The notes beneath the pieces were generated by a model. That model was not told where the DNA came from. It made no database searches and was given only the letters and a program-made list of their open reading frames with translations. Below, one piece after another: positions 36,030 to 47,275 of a DNA stretch of 64,000 bases (its first letter is position 1; each line of letters starts with the position of its first letter). The stretch comes from Posidonia oceanica (lineage: Eukaryota; Streptophyta; Magnoliopsida; Alismatales; Posidoniaceae), in the NCBI GenBank assembly GCA_037176725.1, contig JAZBRS010000013.1:5273001-5337000 (forward strand). The letters run 5' to 3'. Position numbers and translations under genes: made by a program.

Positions 36030-36700
36030 AGTATAAGATACAGAAGATTAATGGAGATGAAGATCAAAACCCTCATCCTAGAGAGAGCCATTGGCACCAA
36101 AGACTCTTAAGATATGTCTAGAATTGGGAGATCTACCTTACCGTAAAACCCCAACACAAGGATATATATATATATATATATGCCAATTTCTGGTAGGGCC
36201 CGACCTTAATTAGCATAAGTAGGGTCATTGCATTTTTTCAGTAAACTATGTGTATGTAATTCACAGTTTATTGAAAAAATAATTTCAATGTTTATTGTGT
36301 TTATTTTTTCAATAAATACTGAAATAATTTTTTCAGTAATATGGATGAAACTGAATACGATTTACTGAAAAAATGCATGGGCCTCACTTAACTTAAGTAA
36401 GACTGGGTCCTATCTGATCATTACTCTCTCTCTCTATATATATATATACAAGGAGTAAAACGAGTTCGTTTATAACAAAACTTTCCCGCAGTGGATGTTT
36501 GCACAACCCCTGATTTGATTCTGCGAAAGAGCAGATGTTCGCAAATTTCCTATGTTGAAACCGTGCAGTAGCGGACATTCAAAGCAGACGTCCACAAATC
36601 TCCTATGTTGAACCAACACGTCGACAGACGTCCATAGCAGACGTTTGCAAAATCTCTGTGACGAACCAATGAAACTGCAAACGTCCACCAGGCTATTTCA
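36030..36700 (-). repeat. copia 3' LTR, proximal part, with MITE inside
   Basis: Continues the LTR interrupted at 25,840. It matches 56,896-57,317, including AAGATCAAAACCCTCATCCTAG, a TA microsatellite and ACAAAACTTTCCC, and ends at CTATTTCA. It is longer than its partner because a MITE of about 230 bp sits in the TA run. Confidence 0.8.
36189..36417. mobile_element. MITE of about 230 bp with about 58-bp inverted repeats
   Basis: The left arm (36,189-36,247) and the reverse complement of the right arm (36,359-36,417) share TC(T/A)G(G/A)TAGG(G/A)CCC, TAAGT and an exact TGCATTTTTTCAGTAAA. The sequence is absent from the partner copia LTR, which has only the TA run (57,018-57,048) and so shows the empty site. 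It is non-coding. Insertion into TA suggests Stowaway- or PIF-like target choice, but the exact duplication is hidden by the microsatellite. Confidence 0.75.
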
Positions 36701-36922
36701 AGGTTTCACACAGTCTTTGAACTTGGTCAAAGGAAGAGGATTTATCATCATGTTTGCTGGATTATCTTCCGTGTCGATTTTCTTCACAAGAATATCTCCC
36801 TATGAAATAACATCACAAATAAAGTGATATCTCACATCAATATGCTTCGTCCTCTCGTGGTGCATCTAATATCTAGTCAAGTGTATGGCACTTTAACTAT
36901 CACAGTGAACAACAATCACCTC
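36698..36922 (-). pseudogene. copia RNase H, C-terminal end
   Basis: Read on the minus strand: EVIVVHCDS, SAIHLTR, MHHERTKHIDVRYHFI, GDILVKKIDTEDNPANMM and KFKDCVKP, then a stop inside the start of the LTR. This is the usual C-terminus of copia polyproteins. Three in-frame stops fit Gln codons turned into TAA/TAG. At 36,922 it joins directly to the 5' LTR of element B. Confidence 0.85.
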
Positions 36923-36960
36923 CCATTTTGACTCCTGCATTAATGGCTCTTCTCTAATGG

Positions 36961-37090
36961 ACTCAAACCCTAAACCCTAAACCCTAAACCCAAAACCTCA
37001 AAACCCCAAACCCTAAAAACCCTAGAAATCCCAAACCCAAGGATCCCACACTTTAAAACCCTAAAAACCCTAAACCCTAAACCCTTTCCT
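36961..37090 (+). repeat. telomere-like CCCTAAA cluster inside the LTR
   Basis: Imperfect plant telomere-type repeats (AAACCCTAAACCC, AACCCTAAAAACCC), repeated in the 3' LTR at 48,144-48,290. Their presence in both LTRs shows they belong to the element and are not a chromosome end. Confidence 0.8.
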
Positions 37091-37184
37091 CCCACATTTT
37101 AAAATCCTAACCCATGCAATCACCATTTAAAATCTCCATTGCAAACCCTAATTTCCACCTCAAGCCCACACCAAGCCCAAAGCC

Positions 37185-37420
37185 CATTTCCTTTTCTTTT
37201 TCTTCTTTTTTCTTTCTTTCCTCTACCTTCTTCTTTCTTCTTATTTCTCTTCTTCTTTTCTTCATTTTCTTTTTTTTTCTTTCTTTTTCCTTCTTTTTTC
37301 TTCCTTTTCTTCGCTTCCTCTTCCTCTTTATCTTCTTCTTTTTTCTTTTTTTCTTTCTTCCCTTTCCTCCTTTCTCTTTCTTCTTTCTTTTTTCTTTTTT
37401 CTCTCTTCTCCACATCACCC
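37185..37420 (+). repeat. polypyrimidine tract of LTR B
   Basis: About 235 bp of almost pure C/T (TTTCTTCTTC words), mirrored in the 3' LTR at 48,361-48,590. It creates long Ser/Phe-rich and Lys/Glu-rich ORFs on opposite strands, which are artefacts. Confidence 0.85.
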
Positions 37421-40400
37421 ACGTCCTACAGCTTCCCTCCACTTTCTTCTCTTCTCCTCCACTACACCACGACCACACAGCAACCTCCCACTCTTCCCTC
37501 CACAGCCAACTGCAACCACCTTCACCCCACGAACACCACTTCCCTCCACTTTCATCTCTTCTCCTCCACTGCACCACGACCACACAGCAACCTCCCACTC
37601 TTCCCTCCACAACCAACTGCAACCACCTTCACCCCACGAACACCACCACCTTGTGTGGTTGGGGGGGGACTGATAAGAAATCACCCAACACAACTGCAAG
37701 GGAGGGAGGAGGATAGAGAAAGAGAGAAAAAATGGACAGACCACACAGACATCGGACCCCCAGGACTGACATTGCACACATCCCTCTCAGAGCTTCGACA
37801 CATAGAGAGACACATCTAGAGCACCATAGCACAACTCAAAACACTCCGAGAACCCATCACAACACCGAAAACACCTGCAAACCCAACTGCACCCACAAAA
37901 AACACAGATCCCACACTCCCTCGACACAGAACCTCACACAGACGCACCACCACCCAACTCATCCCTCCTCTACCTTCACGACGCCCCTAGAAGTCCACCT
38001 GTAGGAGCCATAGCCCGGTGAGAGCACAGAGAGAGAAAGAAAACCAAAATAATTCAGTGCACCCATTTCTCTGAAAATCGAGATTGAGAGCGGAGCTTGA
38101 GCTTGGACCCCTCCCTGAGCCTCTCCGAATCTCCGGTGACTCGCTCCGGTCCCGCCCGCAACGCTCTGCCTCCTCCAGCACGTCCTCTGCCTGCCTCACT
38201 GCCGCTCGAAATCGCCTAAGGTCGGCAGCTCCGTCCACCCACGCTCCGAGGTAAATTTCTTTTCCCTGAAACTCGTGATGGTGGCCTCTTGCTTTTCCGC
38301 TTGCTTCTTGTGCGTTTCGAATCGTCCATCGCCTGTTTGAGCTCGCCGGACCTCACCTTCGTCTCCGGTGCCGGCCCGAAGTTGCCGTCGTGTGTCGCTG
38401 CGCCGCAGTCCACTGCCGACCCTCCGGAGCGCTCCCCGACCTCCACCGAACGCCACTAGACCTCCCTGTGCACCGCCCGTGCCTCGTCGCCGCCTGCATC
38501 GCCACTGCAATGCCAGACCTTTTGCTGGCGGCCCACGTCACTATAGCCCTAGGGTTTATAAGGTTTTAATTTTAAGTTTTGTTTGACATTGAAATAAAGT
38601 CCAGCAGGTTTTTATGTTTTCATTTAGGTCCTGGTCTGATTTGAAAATCATTTAATTTTGTTTTAAAACTTTACTGCATTGCATTTTAGTCCAGCATTTA
38701 AGTTTTATTACACATCAGTCCTCCACGCATTGTTTTAAATCATTTATTTTCGTTTTAAATCATATTGCATTGCATTTTAGTCCTGTAATTTAATTTATTT
38801 GCATTTAGGTCCAATTTACAATCATTCATTCATTTAATTTTTGTTTAAAATCATATTGCATTACAGAAAAGCCCAAAAATTTATTTTAATTGCATTTCAG
38901 TCCTGTTTGCTTTAAACCATCCATTTAAATCACATTTTTTTAATCTTATTGCATTGCATGTAAATCCAGTAAGTTATTTTAATTACATTTTAATCCTCTG
39001 AGCATACATCCATTCATTTAAATGTATTTTTAAATTATATTGCATTGCAATTTAGTCCAGCACTTTATTTTATTTGCACTTAAGTCCTGTATCAGTTTCA
39101 GTAGTCATTTAACTGCATTTTTCAAACCATATTGCATTGCATTTTAGTCCAGAACTTTAGTTTAATTGCATTTAAGTCCTGCATGCGTACAGAAGTCATT
39201 TAATTGCATGTTTTAAATTATAGTACATTACTGAAAAGTCCCGTGATCATGTTTATTTGCAGTTAAGTCCTACTTGCATTCAAAACATCATTTAAGTTTC
39301 ATTTTCAACCATACTGCATTGTAATAGTGTTCTACAATTTTCAAAATTGCATTTTAGTCCTTATTTTAAGCCGTTGCTTGTTTGCGTGCCTGTCTAACTT
39401 TGCATTAATGTCCAATAGTTTTCAAAATTGCTTGTTAGTCCTTATTTTAAACTGTTGCTTGTTTGCATGCCTGTTTAACTTTGCATTTTAAACCCTACAT
39501 TGTTTTCAAAATTGCATATAGGTCCTTATGTTCGCTTTCTTCATGTTTACATCCTGCTTTGCATTTAAAACCCAACAGTTAGGTCTAATTGCATGTTAGT
39601 CCTAAAATTCAATTGTGGTGTGCTTGCATATTTCTTTTGCTTTGCATTTAGGTCCAACATGTTTTCAAAATTGCATATAGGTCCATTTCTTGCATGACTG
39701 CCTGCATACCTTTTAATTAATGTTGCATTTACCCCCTGCTGGCCCCATGCATTGTTGCATTAATGTTTTAGCTTGCATTTGCAATGTTGTCTCATATTTT
39801 GCCATGTCATTGCATAGAGGCCCCTGTAGTTTGTTTTAATTGCATTTAGGTCCTTGCTTTTTGCATTCTTACATGCAAAGCATCTTCATGCCGTTGCATA
39901 TAGCACCCTTGCATTCATTTGAGCACTTCTAGTCTCATTGCATGTAGGACACCCTGCATTGCGCACATTAGGGGTATTTTGCACTTAGACTCCCATCTAG
40001 ATCACATTTTTTGGCCTTTGAGCCATCTGGTTTGATTTCTGTCGTTTGATTTCTGAATAACTTTAGATCGGACCGTTAGATCTTCATGATTTAACTTTCT
40101 TGGTCTTCCTGGTGGAATGATCTTTCATTCCAACCAAAGTTATTTCAGATCAGGCATCAAATGCTCAAGCTATGCCCACTTGAACCATTGCATATCACTT
40201 ATTGCCTTCTAATTTGCATCCCATGCATTTGTTTTCTCGATCTGTCTTCTCAAGCACTTAGATCAGGCTTTATCATTCCTGTTTTGTTTCCCTTTGCTTG
40301 TCGCACTCTTGCATTGCATGATATTTTGCTTCTGCTTTGTTTCCCCTTTGCGTGTCGCTATCCGCATTGCGTGGTTTTACCTGATGTTTTGTTTCTCGCT

Positions 40401-41008
40401 GGCATTGCGTTTAGAGCAGTGATGCTTACTGTCTGGAGTTCTTACGAACCAGGGCATGCCTCGTTCGGAACATTGACAGCGCAGCTGAGCACATAGGTTG
40501 CATGTTTACCTTTTATCATACATCACAGCACTCAGAGTATACATTTGGGCATGTAATCATAGCATACGTGGCATTTAGGCATTTAGGGCATGTTTAGAGC
40601 ATTCATAGCATGGCATAACATTCCTCACCCCTCGGGCACATAGTTAAGGCAAGCATCATCGATATCCTACACATGTGAGCGAGATTAGCCTACAAAGACC
40701 GATTCCAGGCGTATCGGGGGTGCCTAACACCTTCCCCGTGCGTAACAGGAGTCCTTACCCTTTCTCTGGCCCGCAGTGACCACCTTGCCCTTGTCCTTGG
40801 CACGAGTCATTCATTTTGCATAGCATTGCATCCATTTGCATGTTTTCATGTATTTCCTCGATTTGCCTCGTCTCCCGACTTAATAGACTAGGTGGCGACT
40901 CCGTATTTGCTTTATCTTTGTTTTCTCTCTTCGCGTCGCACTTATAGTGACACCTCTCTCTCTCGGGCCCCTCACCGGTCTGGGATTTTCGAGACGGGAT
41001 AGCTACAG

Positions 41009-41026
41009 TGGCGACTCCGCTGGGGA
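41009..41026 (+). other. element B primer-binding site (tRNA-Arg type)
   Basis: TGGCGACTCCGCTGGGGA begins one base after the LTR terminus. Ogre/Tat elements are known for primer sites complementary to tRNA-Arg, and this sequence fits that type. Confidence 0.75.
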
Positions 41027-42025
41027 TACTAGACTCTAGCTTTCGTTTTGGCTTTCTCGCTTGCTTAGATTTCGCATTTTGCTTGCCTTATGTCCTTTAC
41101 CATGCTTTATTGCTTGCCTTATGCCTGTTTACATGCTTTACTGCTTACATTGCCTTTGTTTGCTTTGTTTATGCATTATACATGCTTTTTGAGTAGTAAT
41201 TGCTTTGTTTTACACAGTTGCTGTGCCACCACACATGCACATGCCATGTATACCTGTCTTTTGATGTGATGAGTGTTTTCTTTTCACTATCATGTCCACA
41301 CACACATGCACATGCCATGCACATGCCTTTTGTCTTGTTGTGTGACTATTTGCATGCCATGACTTCCTGTTTCTTTCTCCTTCATGCTTTTGCCATGCTT
41401 AGGATATTAGAAACATGTTTGCTCTCCTTTTGGCTTAATAAAAGCAACAATAAAGCCAACTTTTTAATCTTAAGCGCAACTAGAGCTAAAACTTGCAATT
41501 TTCCCCTTGGTTAAATAAAACGCAAGTAAAACACTCTAATGCATATCGCATGATTGATCATTTTAGAAAGCATGCATCTTCTTATCCCTGAGTCCACCCA
41601 CTTAGTCTGAGAAGGACAGTCCCGATCTCTCGTTTAGCTGCTTTGGCATAGGGCGAGTTGGTCGGTCTGTCCCCCCTTGTCAAGGGTCGTGTCGGTGCTA
41701 GTAGAGGGTACAGCCCATGCTTCGACAGGGTCAAGACCACTGACGCACCACCCGTTCACCGCCTGAGCTTTGGTCAGGATTTAGAACGAGGACCTACTTT
41801 TCTGACCTGGAGTCAATAAACCCATTACCCATGAGTGAGTCCTAGTAGGCCGCCTACTCAGGACATGCATAGTGAGAGAGCACATAATAGGGCATTCATT
41901 TTGCACGTGTGCCATTCATGCCACCCCTAATAACTTATTTTGCTTCCATCTTCTGATGCCTTTGTTGTTTTGCAGGTAGGTGCAAGCTCCTCAGCCAGGA
42001 TCTCGAGCATCCCTCCTCTCTATCT
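41027..42025 (+). other. element B untranslated leader
   Basis: About 1 kb between primer site and gag with no meaningful ORF. It ends with a splice-acceptor-like TTTGTTGTTTTGCAG at 41,961-41,975. Confidence 0.55.
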
Positions 42026-44625
42026 TTGAGCTATCTGTCGCCTCCGACAATAGCTCGTCTTAGGTCTCGTGTTTCTGCTTCCAGCCGCAGACCCATGCGC
42101 ACTCACTCGCTGTCCGTTATGGCCCAGCATACCGGCGAGCCTTCTTCCTCTTTGGCGTCAGAGGAGATACCGACTTCAGTCTCTCCTTTCCCTACTTTGA
42201 CATCCTCCATCTGCTCACCTCTTCTAGTGCAGGAAACTTCTCAGTCCCTCGATCTGGAACAAGGGCAGACCTTAGTCGATCTGGAGCTTGTCACCGAGTC
42301 CACCGTGGTGACCGCCACTCGGGCTCCAGGAGCGTCGCCTTCTGTTCCATCCCAGGGCCTTCCCATTTCAGGAATTCAGCCTTCTACGGCTGCCTTTTGT
42401 GTAGGATCTACTCCTATTGCTTCCTTGGTTCCCGGGCCCCCTTTGGCAGACACTCCTTTAAGTCCTGGCCCGTCGATCGATGATTTCCTGCCTCACAAGC
42501 ACAGCGTCTGTTGGCTAAGGCCAATAGGCTGCGAAGCATGGCCTTTGCACTCGACCCAACTACGGCTCATCCTTCCCATCCGACCCCTGAGGTTCCGGTG
42601 TAGCCCATTATAACTCTGCAGGCTCACCACACTGCATTTTTGCCCTGGTCACCGCATCGTCTGCTTACAGCTTCGACGATGCAGGCGCCTTATCTGGCTC
42701 TGCCTCCTGCACTTACACAACACTATCCACAGCATGCTACTCCATCATTTGGTGTCCAGTCTTTTGAATTGGCAGGAGCACAGCACCCATATAACCCGTT
42801 GCTCGGCACCGTGCCAGTGCAACAGCTGCTGCCCCCACACATTGCACCTTACACTGCACAGCATGTCCTTTACTCATCTCCTTTGCACCAGAATATTCAG
42901 GCTCTGGCATACATATCACCGCACTTTACACCCTTGCACGGGTATGCCACCCCTCATGCTACGACACCAAGTGGCGTGATGGTGGATCCGAAGGAGCGCT
43001 TTCGCACAACCCACACAGCATACGCTGTCCCTGCCTCTGCTGCGTAACCATTGCCAGCAGCAACTTCAGATGCCTACCTCACCAGGTTGGATAATCTAGA
43101 AAGAGTACTTCGTCAAGTGCAAGGCATGGACCGCCAGTCCTACCGATTCCGGGACCTCTGTCTCTTTCCAGAGGCGACACTCCCAACGAAATTCTGCATC
43201 CCGGAGTTCGAAAAGTACAACAGTAGAGGCTGCCCTATCTCACATCTAAAGGCATATTGCGGAGACCTTCCTCAGCTTTAGGCTAACGACAGGCTCCTAA
43301 TCCGCCTGTTCCAGAAGAGTGTGACTGGCCCCACGTTCAAGTGGTTCACTTCCCTTAACATGGCCGCGATTCAGACTTGGAAGGACCTGTCCCAGGCTTT
43401 CCTTGATCAGTATTCTTTCAACCTCGACTTGATCCCCAAGCGAGAGGATCTTGTCGCCATTCAGCAGAGGCCCCATGAGCCATTCGGGGAGTACGTCGGT
43501 CGTTGGCGTTCCGTAGCTGCCCAGGTCAAAGATAGACCCTCCGTCAAGGAATCTATCGACATGATCATCAAAAGGGCGCAACCAGCTATTGGAGCCCTGC
43601 TATCCATCCAACCAGTCACTAGTCTTGCATCGCTTATTAGATTTGGCGCCTGCGTGAAAAGCACACTACGAAGTGGGCATTTCCCCGCACTTGCTGCAAT
43701 AGCTGGGCCGATCAACAACACCTCCAGCCACAATCACCGCAGTGGCACCCGCAACAAAGACTCCGCTCCCGGCTACTCCGAACAGCATGCCGTCACATAT
43801 GTCGAGCCTCCCGCAAAGCCTGCCATTGCAGCGAGTCAGTCAGACTCTTTTCTGCTAGAGTACGCACATAGTTTTGCACACACTGCCACCGTCGAGCCCA
43901 TACATCACGTCGCACCTGCTCGACAAAGGCTCCAACCAGGATAGAGACGACCTCGTAGAGCCGAGAATGCTTACACCCCTCTAGCCGAACCACTGAGTGT
44001 CATCTTCCCCTAGGTTGAGTCACACCTGAGACTCCTGGCTATCCATCCGTCACCGAATCCCCCTCCGCGGTGGCATAACACGGATCAGTTCTGCAGTTTC
44101 CATCGGGCCACGGGGCACTCGACGGATAACTGCTTCACTTTACGGGATGCCACTCAGGGCCTGATCGACCGCAAGGTCATCAGCGTTGTCACGCAGGAGG
44201 CAGCACATACACCGACACCTGCACACGCACTTGCACCAGCACTTGCACAACTTAGTGTAGCCGGCCCTTCCTCTTCCAAACTTGCAAGCTACGAAGATGT
44301 CGGAACCTCAGGGGTCTTCTCCCTCACTCCAGTCTTCTCTGAGTCCAGCTCCGCCCTGATAGATCCTTCTGATCTCATCGGCACAATCTCCTCTGCTCAC
44401 CTTTCCCAGTTCGCCCGGAGGACGCTCGGAGACGCAACGGAAGCATCACTAACAAGTTCGATCATAGCTCCATCTAGGTCTGTATCTCCTTCAACCCTAG
44501 CAGCTCCAGTGCTCCCCGCATTGCCCTCAACAGCTCCAGCAGTCCCAGTGCTCCCCGCACTGCCGACAGCAGACCCCGCTGATAGCACCAGTGGTGTAGG
44601 AGCGGACCCAGCACCTCCATCCTGA
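42026..44625 (+). pseudogene. element B gag, Tat/Ogre type, with stops and one frameshift
   Basis: An N-terminal Ser/Pro-rich part opens near 42,026. After a shift near 42,495 the frame runs to 44,625 with stops at about 43,045, 43,279, 43,942 and 44,011. The capsid-like core reads VTGPTFKWFTSLNMAAIQTW, KDLSQAFLDQYSFNLD, GEYVGRWRSVAAQV, as in Tat/Ogre gag proteins. A pseudo-knuckle follows at about 44,090 (FCSFHRATGHSTDNCFTL, then GLIDRKVIS), and the C-terminus is Ala/Pro/Ser-rich. No protease motif follows. Gag would have formed the particle that packages the element RNA. Confidence 0.8.
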
Positions 44626-44719
44626 GGTTGCTGACAGGTACGTCCCTCTTACCTTCTCCTTTATTTCCTGCTTTGTCTTTTCGTTTCTTTTCATTTTGTT
44701 TTGCGTTTTCTCGCTATGT

Positions 44720-45010
44720 CAGAAAACCCATAAAAAGTACAAAACCAATGAAAAATCCAAAAACATGCATTCTTTCCCTCGCATGCACATATCCCTTCCT
44801 GCATGTACATGTCATTTCCTACATCCTGTAAAAGACAAAAACAAAAAAAAAACCAAAAAGATCAAGAAACAATGAAAAAACATGCTTTCCTTTCTGCTGG
44901 TATTCCCTTTTTTTATGTTTTCTTAAAACGAAAAAGTCATAAAAAATACAAAACATATGGAAAAATCCAAAAAACATGCTTGTTCCCTTCCTAAAATACA
45001 AAAAACCTAG
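44720..45010 (+). repeat. A-rich repeats, three copies, about 100 bp apart
   Basis: Copies start near 44,723, 44,829 and 44,926. Each has AAAAAG..AAAA..CAATGAAAAA-type wording followed by ACATGC and a pyrimidine stretch. Confidence 0.65.
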
Positions 45011-46263
45011 AAAAAAATTTTATAATCAGAAAACCTGGCTTTAGACAAACAAGCAACGCCGAGAGGATGTCAAGCATCGACAATCCCAGGTAGGTCTCAC
45101 CCGAGCAGCGCCATTTCTTGCATGTGGCTACAGAGTGAGACTTAGAGCAGAATAGAGAATCTCGCTGAGTGCAAAACTCCAAGAGCGAGATCTATCCAAT
45201 CAAGAGAGTCCACCAGACATGGAGAGGACCAAAGCAGAGCAAAGCATAGCTAGAGGCTGCCTGTACACCTTGTAGAGGCTAAAGGTGTACGCCGACCAGC
45301 CGAACTCTTAACGCCTCATCAGGGACCGCTACCCCAAGAGAGCGAAGACATGCATATCCAAAAGAATAGAGAGCATGTGAGCAAAAAAGTATGACAACAA
45401 GATATGCATGCTGGGCAGAAAAGAAAAATGAAGAAAGAAGTCGAAGAAAGAAGGCGCCCATGAGAGTGACTCGGACAAGCATCGAAGCCCCCTCAACTTT
45501 CAACTACAACACATTGCCAAATGCATGAGAAGCATCATCAGGAGGACCTGGCCCCACCCTCCGAGCGCAGCAGCACGCTCCAACCCCTTGTGCAAACAAC
45601 TCTACCTCCCTGGCAGGCTAGATGCAGCTCCAGTCACTCATGAGAGGAAAAGAAATATCATTCCGAGAGCGTTAAAAGCGGTAGTCGGTCCCCGAGGATT
45701 TAAGACGGAGGCTGTGAAGCTACATCCAACGCCTCTGCTACCCACATGTAGCCAAAGGCTATGTTTTGCAAAGCTGAGGTTTCATCCCGAACCAAGAGTG
45801 AGAATGAGAGCCACCAACCACAACTCGGCATGACGTTGCTCGAGGATCGAGAACTCTTGAGTCAAGAAGTGCAGAAGCATCCTCTCACCAATTAGCTGCT
45901 TTGAATCCTAAGCCACAAAAACATACATGCATAATAATCTACCTTCCCTTCTCCCTGTTTTCGAAAACTGGAGTCAAGGACGAGCACTTTTTGCCTGACC
46001 TCGCTTAGAGGCTCCGTGCCTTTTAAAAAGTTTTGGCCCCCCACCGCATTGGGAGGTTTGTGATGACCGGCATGTCCCTCACTTGTCACTCCGTAACGCT
46101 ACGAAGCATGCCCACTTTGAGGCCATTGCACACCCACCACGACGGGTCCCCCGTTTTTCTTCTTGTATCCCTCGCACTTTCCTTGCATTTGCATCGCATC
46201 AACCCATTGCATTCCCCACCGGCATTGCACATCGCACGGTGAGCCCTTACATCCATCTCATTA

Positions 46264-47160
46264 CACTGGGTTGGCAGCCCTAACTGCTCGGTTGATGCCC
46301 GTCAAAATGTCTTTATCGGGCTGATAGTCCTAACTATCCGGCAATGAGTCCGTTAACTTATCACTGGGTTGGCAGCCCTAACTTCTCGGTTGATACCCGT
46401 CATTCTGTCTAGTTCCTTCATGGCTATCCGGGCTGGCAGCCCTAATTGCTCGGTCGACACCCGTTAAAATGTCACCCACGGGCTGATAGCCCTAACTATC
46501 CGGTAATGAGTATGTTAACTCCCCACCGGGCTGGTAACCCTAACTACTCGGCTGGCAAACTCGTTAGTTTTGTCTCCACTTTACATTCCAATGCCAAGGG
46601 CGCTTCGGCTGTCCCTTGGTATCTCCATCGATACCAAGGGCATCTTTATTTGGCTGTCCTCTGGTATCACATTTCCATCTGCATTGGGCTGACACCCTTA
46701 ACTATTACGGGAATGTCTACAGACCTCGGCCACGCCTTCGGGTACGGTATTTCCTTTGCATTAATGGTTACAAGTCATCCCACTTGTGATTACCTCTCTT
46801 GCTTGACAGACTCGTTGACCTATCACCACCTTCGATGCCAAGGGTGCTTCGGCTGTCCTCTGGTATCATCCCTGATACCAGGGGCATCTCTTTTTGTTGC
46901 CCTTTGGTATCACCTCACCCTCATCGGGCTGACAATCCCCAACTGTCGCGGGATGGTCTACGGCCCTCTGCCGCACCTTCCGGTTCGGTACCCCACCACT
47001 CTCCACTCTCATTAGGGCTGATAGCCTTAACTATCCGGCAATGAGTCCGTTAACTCCTTATGGGCTGATAGCCTCAACTATCCGGTGATGAGTTCGTCAG
47101 CTCCTTACAAGGTTGATAACCCCTAACTATCCGGTGACAGGTTCGTTAACTTATCAGCTT
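46264..47160 (+). repeat. tandem subrepeats of element B 3' region
   Basis: Units of about 50-120 bp built on GGGCTGATAGCCCTAACTATC and GGTTGGCAGCCCTAACTGCTC alternate at 46,264-46,570 and 47,008-47,160. Between them, two copies (46,591 and 46,831) of a segment with CCAAGGGCGCTTCGGCTGTCC each carry a GGTATC/GATACC hairpin. Tandem repeats in this region are a known trait of Ogre-type elements and have been linked to satellite birth. Confidence 0.75.
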
Positions 47161-47275
47161 TCATCATAGTGTAATAGCATTCTGTTGCATAGCATTAGCA
47201 TCTCATTACATGACATCATGTAGCTTCTTTGTACCCCCCGCAGAGTCAGTCCTAAAGTTGCATTTCATCATCACA

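Larger units (their letters stand above)
36923..41007 (+). repeat. element B 5' LTR
   Basis: In order: a telomere-like CCCTAAA cluster (36,961-37,090), a polypyrimidine tract (37,185-37,420), a tandem CCACCTTCACC-type stretch, a GC-rich part ending in a splice-donor-like GAG|GTAAAT (38,251), degenerate TTTAGTCC repeats (38,580-39,960), the shared box (40,678-40,782) and a TGGCGACTCC word (40,893-40,902). The 5' terminus lacks the TGTAGACA found in the 3' copy. ORFs over the pyrimidine tract are low complexity. Confidence 0.85.

Noticed and set aside
36961..37090. Telomere or subtelomere position
   Set aside because: The CCCTAAA cluster is short, imperfect and occurs identically in both LTRs of B, so it is part of the element.
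37114..37819. Long ORFs on both strands over the LTR B polypyrimidine tract (200 and 226 codons plus; 171 minus)
   Set aside because: Pure Ser/Phe/Leu or Lys/Glu/Arg low complexity from a C/T run, repeated in the second LTR (48,286-49,185); no domain.
46264..47160. CRISPR-like array
   Set aside because: Units are variable and adjacent without unique spacers, and lie in a plant retrotransposon.
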